From: a bacterium
Lineage (GTDB): Bacteria; Vulcanimicrobiota; Xenobia; Xenobiales; Xenobiaceae
Assembly (NCBI GenBank): GCA_022839105.1
Contig: JALHDH010000073.1
Location: 1 to 18,265 of the forward strand
DNA length: 18,265 nt
Direction: 5' to 3'
The position numbers were made by a program, and so were the translations under genes. Below are positions 1 to 8,133 of the stretch, one piece after another (position 1 is the first letter of the stretch; every line of letters begins with the position of its first letter). Under the pieces are notes generated by a model. It had not been told where the DNA came from and did not search any database. It was given only the letters and a program-made list of their open reading frames with translations.

Positions 1-3000
1 CAGGTGCAGGTTGGGCGCCAGCCACCCCTTCTCCAGGGCCAGCACGGTCTTGATCAGGCCCGCCACGCCGGCGGCCGCCTCGGCATGGCCCAGGTTGCTC
101 TTGACCGAGCCGACCCGGAGGGGAGAGCCTTTCGGCCTGGCTCGGCCCAGCACCGCGTCCAGGGCTCCGAGTTCGATGGGGTCTCCCAGGGGGGTACCGG
201 TTCCGTGGGCCTCGACGTAGTCGACCTGGGAGGGGTCCAGTCCAGCCCTGGCCAGGGCCTGGAGGATCACCGCCTCCTGGGCCGCGCCGCGGGGGGCGGC
301 CAGGCCGTTGCTGCGGCCATCCTGGTTCACCGCGCTGCCGCGGATCACGGCCCACACCGGATCGGCGTCGCGCCGGGCCGCATCGAGGGGCTTGAGCAGG
401 ACCATCCCGCAGCCCTCGCTGCGCACGAAGCCGTCGGCCTCCTCGCTGAAGGTGTGGCAGCGCCCGGTGGGCGAGAGGGCCCCCAGATCCGAGAGCAGCC
501 TTTCGCCCTCCCCGGTGAGGATCAGGTTCACGCCGCCCGCCAGGGCCAGGTCGCACTCTCCGGCCTGGAGGCTCATGGCCGCCAGGTGGACGGCCAGAAG
601 CGAGGAGGAGCAGGCCGTGTCGACCACCATGGCCGGGCCTTCCAGGCCTAGGGTATAGGAGATCCGCCCGGCTGCCACGCTGTTGAGCAGGCCCGTGGCG
701 TTCCAGGCGCCCTTCGGCCCCCGCTCGCGGACCAGGGTGGCGTAGTCGTGACTGGAGATTCCGACGAAGACCCCGATGCGTCTTCCCTGCAATTGTGCGG
801 GATCGAGCCCGGCCGAGGCCAGGGCCTGCCAGGCGGTCTCCAGCAGGAGGCGGTGCTGGGGGTCCATCAACTCGGCTTCGGCGGGTTCGATCCCGAAGAA
901 CTCCGCGGCGAAGAGATCCACCCGCGGCAGGAACCCTCCTACCAGCCCGGCCAGCCCCGAGCGCTCGGGGGGAGCCGGCCCCACGGCGTCCCGGCCTTCC
1001 ATCAGCATCTCCCAGAAGGCTTCAGGGTCCTGGGCGCCACCCGGGAAGCGGCAGGCCATCCCCACGATGGCCACGGGGCCGGCTGGGGCCGGGAGGCTCG
1101 GGGAAGGCTCCCGGAGCGAGGCCGACCCGGCCAGGTGGGCCGCCAGCGCCCGGACGGTGGGGTGCTCGAAGGCCACCGTCACCGGGAGGGCCTTTCCGAG
1201 CTCCCGTTGCAGCAGGTTGCGGAGTTCCACCGCCCGCAGCGAGTCCATCCCCAGGTCGCGGAAGGGCCGATCGAAAGGCACCTGATCGACCGGAAGGCCC
1301 AGGACGCGGGCGACGCAGGAAAGCGAGGAGGTCTCCCACTGGGGGTAGTACTCCAGCCAACGCCGGAGGTCCAGGGGCAGGACGCAGAGGTGCGCGGGCG
1401 AGCGGGCCAGCAGGCGATCCAGCAGGGCCAGGCCCTGCTCCACCCGCAGGGTGCCCATGCCGCTGGCCTCCAGTCGAGCCAGGCGATCTTCCTGGCCTCG
1501 CACCATCCCCGCGTCCCGGAAGGTCGTCCAGGCCAGGGCCGTGGCGGGCAGGCCACGGGCCCGACGCCAGCAGGCCAGGGCGTCCAGGAAGGCATTGGCC
1601 GCGGCGTAGGCGCCCTGTCCGGGTGAGCTGAGGGTCCCCGCGATGGAGGAGTACAGGACGAAGTGCTCCAGTTCCATCCCGGCGCTCAGCTCGTGCAGGT
1701 TCCACGCGCCCAGGACCTTGGGGGCCATGGCCCGGGCCAATCCCCCGGCGTCCTCGTTGATCAGCAGGGCCAGCTCGAAGATCCCGGCGGCGTGGAAGAC
1801 CCCGCGCACGGGGGGGTCCTGGTGTCTGAGCTCGGCGAAGAGCCCGGCCAGGGCCTCCCGGTCGGCCACATCCAGGCGGGCCACGCGGACCCGGGCCCCT
1901 CGGGACCGGAGGGACTCCAGGGCCTGGCGGGACTCGGGAAGCTCCGCTCCGCGGCGGGAGATCAGGACCAGGTGGCGGACCCCCCGCTCGACGAGCCATC
2001 CTGCCAGGGCCAAGCCCAGGCCGCCGGTTCCCCCGGTGAGGATCCAGGTGCCCTCCTGTCCCGGGCGGAAGGGCTCGGCCGGGGGGATCTCGGCGGCGAC
2101 CAGCCTGGAGGCCGTGCGCCGACCCTCCCGGAGCCGGATCTCGTCCTCGCCGGCGGGATCCAGGAGCGCACCCAGCACGGATTCCAGGTCTTCGGGTGCC
2201 GAGGGATCCAGATCCAGGCGGCGGCAATCGGTCTCGGGGTGCTCCACGGCCAGGGTGCGGGCCAGGCCCCAGAGGGGGGCCTGCCATGGTCCGTCGGGCC
2301 CGGGGTCGGGGCCCTGGGCGCCATGGGTCACCAGCCAGAATCGCCCCCCGCCCCTCCGGGCGTAGAGCCGGGCGGCGTCCAGGAAGGCCCGGGCCATCTC
2401 CAGGGCCTCGCGGCCCTGGGCCAGGAAGACGACCTGCTCGAGGCGTTCCGCGGGGAAATCGGACCCGTGGGGGCAGCGCAGGGTTCGGGCTCCGCGAGCC
2501 TGAAGGGCCTGGTCCAGCCCGGGGAGGCCCTCGCCCACCAGAAGCCACAGGCCCCGGGCCCCTCCTTCCCGGGAGGCGGGCGAGGGCACCGGCTCCCAGC
2601 GGACCTCGTGGAAGAAGGCCGGACCGGGCACAGGGCTTTCGATCCAGTGTCGGGAGCGTTGCCAGGGGTAGGTCGGCAGCGGGATCCGGCGTCCAGGAGG
2701 AGCCAGGGCCTTCCAGTCCAGCGCCGCCCCGGCCTGGTAGAGGGAGCCCAGGATCCCCAGCAGACGCGGCCGATCCTCCGGGATCGATGAAAGTTGTTGC
2801 TGCAAGGAATCTGCCCGAGCCTGGATCTCGTCTCCAGGGAGTGTTCCGGTCCCCGGTTCCCCGCGGAAGGCCTCCAGGTCGGCCAGCAACGAGAGCCGGT
2901 CGCGGACCAGCAGGGCCAGGCGATGGGGATGGTGGTCGCGCCCCAGGGCGGCGGTGTGGCAGAGATCGGACAGGTCCGCTTCGGGGTGCGCCTCCAACCA

Positions 3001-6000
3001 GGCGCGGTAGCGCGCCGCGAGTTCCGCCAGGGCCCGGGGCGAGCGGGCCGAGAGGGGCAGCAGGTGGGGGCCTTCCTTCCAGGAACGGGGCTCCTGGTTC
3101 TGCACGGCCCGGGGAGGCCCGATGGGGGTCTCCTCCAGGAGGACATGGGCATTGGTTCCCGCCAGGCCGAAGGCGCTCACCCCCGCGATCCGGGGCCGGC
3201 CCGGGTCCGGCCAGGGGGTGGACTCCAGCGGAACCCGCAGCCTCTCCCAGGAGGCCAGGGGAGTGGGAGTGCGCAGATTCAGGTTGGCCGGGATTCGGGC
3301 GTGTTGAAGGGCCAGGACCGCCTTGATCAGCCCGGCCACCCCTGCAGCGGCCTCGGTGTGCCCGAGGTTCGTCTTGATCGAGCCGACCCAGAGAGGAGAG
3401 TCCGCGGTGTGCCCCGGGCCCAGCACGGCGTCCAGGGCGCGAAGCTCGATGGGGTCGCCCAGGCGGGTTCCGGCCCCGTGGGCCTCGACGTAGCCGACCC
3501 GGCCGGGCTCCAGGCCGGCCGCGCGCAGGGCCTGGGCCAGGACCTCCTCCTGGGCCCGCCCGTGGGGCGCCGTCAGGCCGTTGCTGTGGCCGTCCTGGTT
3601 CGTGGCGCTGCCGCGGATCAGCGCCAGCACCCGGTCCCCGTCGCGCCGGGCCGCTGAGAGGGGCTTGAGGACCACCATCCCGCACCCCTCGCTGCGGACG
3701 TATCCGTCCGCCGCCGCGTCGAAGCTCTTGCAGCGGGAGTCCTGCGCCAGGACACCCAGGTCGTCAAAGGACTGGCTGTTCTCGGGCAGCAGGACCAGTT
3801 GCACCCCGCCTGCCAGGGCCATCCGGGACTCCCCGCAGCGAAGGCTCATGGCCGCCAGGTGGATGGCCACCAGCGAGGAGGAACAGGCCGTGTCGACGGC
3901 CAGGCTGGGGCCCTGCGTCCCGAGATGGTAGGAGATCCTGCCCGCGGCCACGCTGGCGGCGTTGCCCGTGCCCGTCCAGGGATCGCGGTGCCCTTGTCGG
4001 GCGAGCAGGATCTCGTAGTCGTGCGAGCACAGGCCCACGAAGACGCCCGTCGCGCTTCCGCGCAGGGAGCCGGCCGGGATGCCGGCGTCCTCCAGGGCCT
4101 CCCAGGCCACCTCCAGGAGCAGGCGTTGTTGGGGGTCCATGGAGTCGGCCTCGCCGGGGACCAGGCCGAAGAAGGCCGAGTCGAAGCGATCCACCTGTCC
4201 CAGGAATCCCCCCCGGCGCAGTTTTGAGGGCAGGCTCTCAGGCCAGCCCCTCTCGGGCGGCACCTCGCCGAGAGCCTCCCCGGCGCCGGACAGGAGCTCC
4301 CAGAGGGATTCGGGACTCTCGGCACCGCCCGGGAAGCGGCAGGCCATCCCGATCACGGCGATGGGCTCGGAGGGGGAAGGTGGGGCTTGCGGCTCGAGAG
4401 GGCGGGGTCGGGGCGCTTCGCCCGAGAGGGCAGCGGCCAGCTCGGCCGGGGTGGGATGGGCCCAGGGCAGGACGGGGTCCACCGGCCGGTCCAGTCGGCG
4501 CTCCAATTCCCCGATGAGCTCCATCACCGCCAGCGAGTTCAGTCCCAGGTCCAGGAGGCTGCGTTCGGGATCCCGGCAGGGCAGCCCCACCCGGGCCTGG
4601 ATCCAGGACAGGATCCACTCCTGGATCGCAGCGTGAGTCACGTCAGGGGCTTCGACCGGAACTTCGGCGCCAGGCGCCGAGGCCGTCCAGCGGGCCATCT
4701 CCTGCAGGCCGCCTTCCAGGAAGCGCTGGCGACAAGCGTGGCGTTGCACCTTTCCGCTGGAGGTGCGGGGAAGGCTCCCCCTGCGGACCAGGGCGATGGC
4801 TTCAAGCTCCAGGCCGTGCTCGAGGGCCAGGGCCCGGCGCAGGGCGGCGATGGCCTGTTCCGGGTCCTCGGCGGGGGAGGCCAGCTCCCAGGCGAAGGCC
4901 AGCCGCTCGCGATCCTCCACTTCGATGGGAAAGGCCGCCCCGTGGCCCGGACGGAAGGCCCGGTGACAGGATTCGGCGGTCTCTTCGAGGTCCTGGGGGT
5001 AGAGGTTCCGCCCGTTCAGGATCAGGATATCCTTGATCCTCCCGGTCACGAAGAGGACGCCGTCGCGCCGGAAGCCCAGGTCTCCCGTCCGCAGGAAGAG
5101 GCCTGGCTCTCCCTCCAGGCGGGCGCGGAAGATCCGCTCGGTCTCCTGGGGTTGGTCCTGATACCCGTCGGCGACGTGCGGCCCGGCGACCCAGATCTCC
5201 CCGATCCGATCCTCCGGGCAGGGAGTCCCGCTTTCGGGGTCGACGATCTCCACGCGGCATTCGCCCCAGGGCCTTCCCGCGCCGACCAGGGTGTGGGGAC
5301 CGGCCTTCACCAGTCCCCTCCCCAGGGCCTCGGGATCGACCCCCAGCGTCCTGGGCGGACCGCTGGTGACCTGGGCGGTGGCCTCGGCCAGGCCATAGGA
5401 CGGGCGGAAGCTGCCCGGGTCGAAGCCGCAGGCGGCGAAGGCCGCAGCAAAGCGCTCCAGGGTGCCGGCCCGGACCGGCTCGGCGGCGTTGCAGGCCACC
5501 TTCCAGGAACTCAGGTCCAGGCCGGCGCGTTCCTCGGGGGTGCTGCGTCGGACGCACAGATCGTAGGCGAAGTCCGGAGCTCCGCTGGAAAAGGCCCGGA
5601 ACCTCGAGATGGCCTCGAGCCAGCGCAGGGGGCGCGCCAGGAAGGCCAGGGGGGCCATCAGGATGCCAGGACACCCCACCAGGACCGCGTGCAGGGCATC
5701 CCCGACCAGCCCCATGTCGTGGAAGAGGGGAAGCCAGGAGACGATGGCGCCTTCCTGCGGGATCCGCCAGGCCTCTTCGAGCATGCGCAGGTTGCTGAGC
5801 AGGTTCCGGTGTGAGATCCGGCAGCCGCGCGGGCGGCAGGTCGAACCCGAGGTGTACTGCAGGTAGGCCAGGTCCTCGGGGGAGGGGGGACTCGGGCGGG
5901 CCGGCCCGCCGCCCAGGCAATCCTCCAGGGGCAGGCACTCCAGACCCAGGCCCTGGCCGAAGCGCGGGGCCAGGTCCGTCGTGGTCAGGGCCAAAGCCGG

Positions 6001-6330
6001 TCGGGCATCGCCGACCAGGGCCCTCAATCTCTCCAGCCGGCTGGAGAAACGCGGCGTCGGAGCCGGGATGGCCACGACTCCGGCATGGAAGCAGCCGAAG
6101 AGGGCCACCAGGAAGTCCAGGCCGTCCTCGGGGAAGAGGAGCATCGCCTGGCGGCCTCGCAGGCCTCGTGCGTGCAGGGCACCTGCAACGGCCTGGGCCC
6201 GACGATCCAGCTCGCCCCAGGTCAGTCTCGCACCCTCCGCCTCGCCGTCCACCAGCCACAGGAAGGCGAGCCCGTCGGGCACGTCGGCGGCACGGCGTTG
6301 CAGCACCTCCACGAGGGTCGACGGGGTCAT
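1..6330 (-). CDS. Modular type I PKS, FAAL-ACP-KS-(AT-less)-KR-ACP-KS, C-terminus outside window
   Basis: One open frame of 2110 residues runs off the left edge. Residues 1-545 are a fatty acyl-AMP ligase: A3-like loop TSGSTCRPRG (160-169), FAAL-type WLPLFHDMGL, RTGDLG (414-419) and catalytic Lys527 in PRTSSGKVQR. An ACP follows with GLNSL (Ser599). KS1 spans 656-1075 with Cys816, His951 (HGAGT) and His991. The KS-AT linker (1090-1157) and post-AT linker (LPTYPWQRSRHW, near 1218) are present, but no AT lies between them. The KR has TGGTGGLG (1432-1439) and Lys1538, Ser1562, Tyr1575, Asn1579. ACP2 has GMDSL (Ser1697). KS2 starts at 1753 with Cys1907, His2042 and His2082 and is cut. By family, FAAL adenylates a fatty acid and transfers it to the ACP, and KS1 extends it. 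No DH or ER is seen. Start 6330 is chosen because GAGGA lies 11 bases upstream; an in-frame ATG at 6348 is the alternative. The product is unknown. Confidence 0.95.
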   Translation of the reverse strand, partial: MTPSTLVEVLQRRAADVPDGLAFLWLVDGEAEGARLTWGELDRRAQAVAGALHARGLRGRQAMLLFPEDGLDFLVALFGCFHAGVVAIPAPTPRFSSRLERLRALVGDARPALALTTTDLAPRFGQGLGLECLPLEDCLGGGPARPSPPSPEDLAYLQYTSGSTCRPRGCRISHRNLLSNLRMLEEAWRIPQEGAIVSWLPLFHDMGLVGDALHAVLVGCPGILMAPLAFLARPLRWLEAISRFRAFSSGAPDFAYDLCVRRSTPEERAGLDLSSWKVACNAAEPVRAGTLERFAAAFAACGFDPGSFRPSYGLAEATAQVTSGPPRTLGVDPEALGRGLVKAGPHTLVGAGRPWGECRVEIVDPESGTPCPEDRIGEIWVAGPHVADGYQDQPQETERIFRARLEGEPGLFLRTGDLGFRRDGVLFVTGRIKDILILNGRNLYPQDLEETAESCHRAFRPGHGAAFPIEVEDRERLAFAWELASPAEDPEQAIAALRRALALEHGLELEAIALVRRGSLPRTSSGKVQRHACRQRFLEGGLQEMARWTASAPGAEVPVEAPDVTHAAIQEWILSWIQARVGLPCRDPERSLLDLGLNSLAVMELIGELERRLDRPVDPVLPWAHPTPAELAAALSGEAPRPRPLEPQAPPSPSEPIAVIGMACRFPGGAESPESLWELLSGAGEALGEVPPERGWPESLPSKLRRGGFLGQVDRFDSAFFGLVPGEADSMDPQQRLLLEVAWEALEDAGIPAGSLRGSATGVFVGLCSHDYEILLARQGHRDPWTGTGNAASVAAGRISYHLGTQGPSLAVDTACSSSLVAIHLAAMSLRCGESRMALAGGVQLVLLPENSQSFDDLGVLAQDSRCKSFDAAADGYVRSEGCGMVVLKPLSAARRDGDRVLALIRGSATNQDGHSNGLTAPHGRAQEEVLAQALRAAGLEPGRVGYVEAHGAGTRLGDPIELRALDAVLGPGHTADSPLWVGSIKTNLGHTEAAAGVAGLIKAVLALQHARIPANLNLRTPTPLASWERLRVPLESTPWPDPGRPRIAGVSAFGLAGTNAHVLLEETPIGPPRAVQNQEPRSWKEGPHLLPLSARSPRALAELAARYRAWLEAHPEADLSDLCHTAALGRDHHPHRLALLVRDRLSLLADLEAFRGEPGTGTLPGDEIQARADSLQQQLSSIPEDRPRLLGILGSLYQAGAALDWKALAPPGRRIPLPTYPWQRSRHWIESPVPGPAFFHEVRWEPVPSPASREGGARGLWLLVGEGLPGLDQALQARGARTLRCPHGSDFPAERLEQVVFLAQGREALEMARAFLDAARLYARRGGGRFWLVTHGAQGPDPGPDGPWQAPLWGLARTLAVEHPETDCRRLDLDPSAPEDLESVLGALLDPAGEDEIRLREGRRTASRLVAAEIPPAEPFRPGQEGTWILTGGTGGLGLALAGWLVERGVRHLVLISRRGAELPESRQALESLRSRGARVRVARLDVADREALAGLFAELRHQDPPVRGVFHAAGIFELALLINEDAGGLARAMAPKVLGAWNLHELSAGMELEHFVLYSSIAGTLSSPGQGAYAAANAFLDALACWRRARGLPATALAWTTFRDAGMVRGQEDRLARLEASGMGTLRVEQGLALLDRLLARSPAHLCVLPLDLRRWLEYYPQWETSSLSCVARVLGLPVDQVPFDRPFRDLGMDSLRAVELRNLLQRELGKALPVTVAFEHPTVRALAAHLAGSASLREPSPSLPAPAGPVAIVGMACRFPGGAQDPEAFWEMLMEGRDAVGPAPPERSGLAGLVGGFLPRVDLFAAEFFGIEPAEAELMDPQHRLLLETAWQALASAGLDPAQLQGRRIGVFVGISSHDYATLVRERGPKGAWNATGLLNSVAAGRISYTLGLEGPAMVVDTACSSSLLAVHLAAMSLQAGECDLALAGGVNLILTGEGERLLSDLGALSPTGRCHTFSEEADGFVRSEGCGMVLLKPLDAARRDADPVWAVIRGSAVNQDGRSNGLAAPRGAAQEAVILQALARAGLDPSQVDYVEAHGTGTPLGDPIELGALDAVLGRARPKGSPLRVGSVKSNLGHAEAAAGVAGLIKTVLALEKGWLAPNLHL

Positions 6331-6502
6331 GCTGAACAGGGTCCTCATCCGGGTCGGGGCAGTGGTCGGGGGCGGGCAGGAGCCGGATGGCGCTCCCCGG
6401 AGGGGCGTTCTGGTGGCTCGACTTCCCGAATCATGGGGTTTCTCTGGCTGTTCGGGGGACTCCTTCAAAACCTGGTGGCCCGCCCGTCCCAGGCCCCGCC
6501 CC

Positions 6503-7606
6503 ATGGGTCCACCCGCCCGCGCGGGAAGGAACTCGCCTGCGGCGGAGAAACCCGTCCGCGTGTCCCGACGCCCCGACTCCTCGAGAATCCGAACCCCGCA
6601 GGGCGCACCAGACCCGGCGGAGCTGAGCCTTCGCTTCCGGGTCGCCGACCCTGAGCGGCTGGACGAGGCCTTGCGAAGGCGCCTGCCTGAGGGCAGGTCC
6701 CGGTCCCGGGTCCGCTCCTGGATCCTGGCCGGTGTCGTCCGCATCGAAGGTCGTCCGGTGCGGAATCCGGCCTGGGTGCTCCCTCCCGGCTCGCGGGTGG
6801 AGATGCGCGTCCCGGGCCCTTCGCCCCAGCCCATCCCGACCTTCGGCCCGGAGAGGATCCTTCACGAGGACGAGGACCTGCTGGTGCTGGACAAGCCTGC
6901 AGGCCTGCCCATGCACGCGAATCTGGACCCGGCGCGCCCCCACCTGATCGGTCTTCTCGAGGCCTTCCTTTCCGCGAGGGATGGGCGGGTCGGCTACCTG
7001 GGGATCCACCAGAGGCTGGATCTCGAGACCACCGGGGTGGTCCTGCTGGCCCGGAGCCCGCAGGCCAATCCCGGACTGGCCCGACAATTCGAGGCGCGTC
7101 AGGTACACAAGTCCTATCTGGCCCTGGTCCGCTCGTCGGGGCAGATTCCTCCGACCGACTGGGTCGAGGAAGGTCCCCTGGGGGAGCCGCTCCGCAAAGG
7201 CGGCCCCGTGAGGCGGCTCGAGCAGGGAGGGAGCCCGGCTCGCACCTCATTCAGGGTCCTGGCGGCCTCGGGGCGGGTCTTCCTCCTGCAGGCGTCTCCC
7301 CAGACCGGTCGCAAGCATCAGATCCGCGCCCACCTGGCCGGCTGCGGTCTGCCGATCCTGGGAGATCTGCTCTATGGCGGGGCCCGCAGGATGGCCGGCA
7401 TGCCGGTGCCGCGCCCCATGCTGCATGCCTGGCGCCTGGAATTGCGGCATCCCCTTGGCGATGTACCACTCTGCTTCGAAGCCCCGATACCCCCAGATTT
7501 CCGGGGTCTTCTGGACAGACTTGGCCTGCCCCGGGTTTGGCAGGCACCTGGGGCGGGCACGAAGAACCCCGACCCACATCACGGAGACGAAGGGAGACCC
7601 TCATGA
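6503..7606 (+). CDS. RluA-family RNA pseudouridine synthase
   Basis: The protein has 367 residues from this start. An S4-like RNA-binding segment (about residues 40-110) precedes the RluA catalytic domain. The signature reads HQRLDLETTG at 169-178, with catalytic Asp173 in RLD. Further family motifs are LVLDKPAGLPMH and, near the C-terminus, QTGRKHQIRAHL. The family isomerises uridine to pseudouridine in rRNA or tRNA in the cytoplasm. I cannot tell the RluC, RluD or other target from sequence. The start is uncertain: ATG 6503 has no clear ribosome site, GTG 6413 has GGAGGGG about 8 bases upstream, and GTG 6560 would trim the leader closest to the S4 domain. The stop overlaps the dps start (ATGA), so the two are probably co-translated. 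The gene is divergent from the PKS, with about 170 bases between starts. Confidence 0.9.
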   Translation: MGPPARAGRNSPAAEKPVRVSRRPDSSRIRTPQGAPDPAELSLRFRVADPERLDEALRRRLPEGRSRSRVRSWILAGVVRIEGRPVRNPAWVLPPGSRVEMRVPGPSPQPIPTFGPERILHEDEDLLVLDKPAGLPMHANLDPARPHLIGLLEAFLSARDGRVGYLGIHQRLDLETTGVVLLARSPQANPGLARQFEARQVHKSYLALVRSSGQIPPTDWVEEGPLGEPLRKGGPVRRLEQGGSPARTSFRVLAASGRVFLLQASPQTGRKHQIRAHLAGCGLPILGDLLYGGARRMAGMPVPRPMLHAWRLELRHPLGDVPLCFEAPIPPDFRGLLDRLGLPRVWQAPGAGTKNPDPHHGDEGRPS

Positions 7607-8037
7607 ACAAGACCATCCAAGAGCTCGATGTGCTCCTGGCCGATTTTCACGTCTTCTACCAGAACCTGCGGAACTACCATTGGAACGTGACCGGTCCGCA
7701 GTTCTTCCAGTTGCACGAGTTCTTCGAGAAGCTCTATGACGGCGTTTCGGAGCATATCGACAACCTGGCCGAGCGGATCCTGACCCTGGGCGGGAAGCCG
7801 ACCCATACCCTGAAGGGCTACCTGGCCATGGCCACCCTGAAGGAGGATGAGGAGACCCCCGAGGCCATGACGATGGTCGATCGGGTCGCCGAGACCATGA
7901 AGGCCTTGAACAAGCGGATGCTGGAGATCGCCGAGCACGCCGGCGAGCAGGGGGATCCCGGCACGGCCATGATGCTCGAGGATCTCGTGGCCAGCTACGA
8001 GAAGACCCTCTGGATGATCCGCGCGACCCGCTCCTGA
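7603..8037 (+). CDS. dps: Dps-type mini-ferritin (DNA-binding protein from starved cells family)
   Basis: The protein has 144 residues, slightly short for the family (about 150-170). The family forms a 12-subunit shell that oxidises Fe(II), preferentially with peroxide, and protects DNA from oxidative damage. The inter-subunit ferroxidase ligands are visible with canonical spacing: His26 (YHWNVTGPQF), His38, Glu42, Asp53 and Glu57 (DNLAERI). The N-terminal tail is very short and has few basic residues, so DNA binding by a tail of the E. coli kind is doubtful. Iron storage or detoxification is the safer role. ATG 7603 overlaps the upstream TGA and is preceded by AGGGAGA, which fixes the start. 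An intrinsic terminator follows 26 bases after the stop. No peroxide-response operator was recognised upstream. Confidence 0.95.
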   Translation: MNKTIQELDVLLADFHVFYQNLRNYHWNVTGPQFFQLHEFFEKLYDGVSEHIDNLAERILTLGGKPTHTLKGYLAMATLKEDEETPEAMTMVDRVAETMKALNKRMLEIAEHAGEQGDPGTAMMLEDLVASYEKTLWMIRATRS

Positions 8038-8063
8038 CGAGTCGGGTCCCAGCTCGAGCAGGA

Positions 8064-8092
8064 GGACCGGGCGGAGATCCCCCGGTCCTTTT
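8064..8092 (+). terminator. Intrinsic terminator after dps
   Basis: A perfect 8-base-pair stem, GGACCGGG (8064-8071) with CCCGGTCC (8081-8088), has a 9-base loop and is followed by TTTTG. It lies 26 bases past the dps stop and separates the rluA-dps pair from the FAD-dehydrogenase pair. A second T run (8105-8110) lies further on without its own stem. Confidence 0.8.
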
Positions 8093-8133
8093 GCGTCGCC
8101 CCCTTTTTTGAGGAACCCGGAGCAGAAAACTCC

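Noticed and set aside
748..3685. Long open frames on both strands across the PKS (for example + 1663-2790 and - 1022-3685 in another frame)
   Set aside because: They are shadows of the G+C-rich PKS frame: low-complexity Gly/Pro/Arg translations with no domains. The real minus-strand frame carries all PKS motifs.
6345..6434. A 29-residue minus-strand ORF overlapping the alternative PKS start by ATGA
   Set aside because: The composition is Pro/Arg-rich and the nearest ribosome-site-like AAGGAG is about 25 bases upstream, too far. It is probably chance.
5981..6502. Upstream extension of the RluA-type frame
   Set aside because: It lies over the PKS N-terminus on the opposite strand and has no S4 or catalytic features; the frame is simply open.
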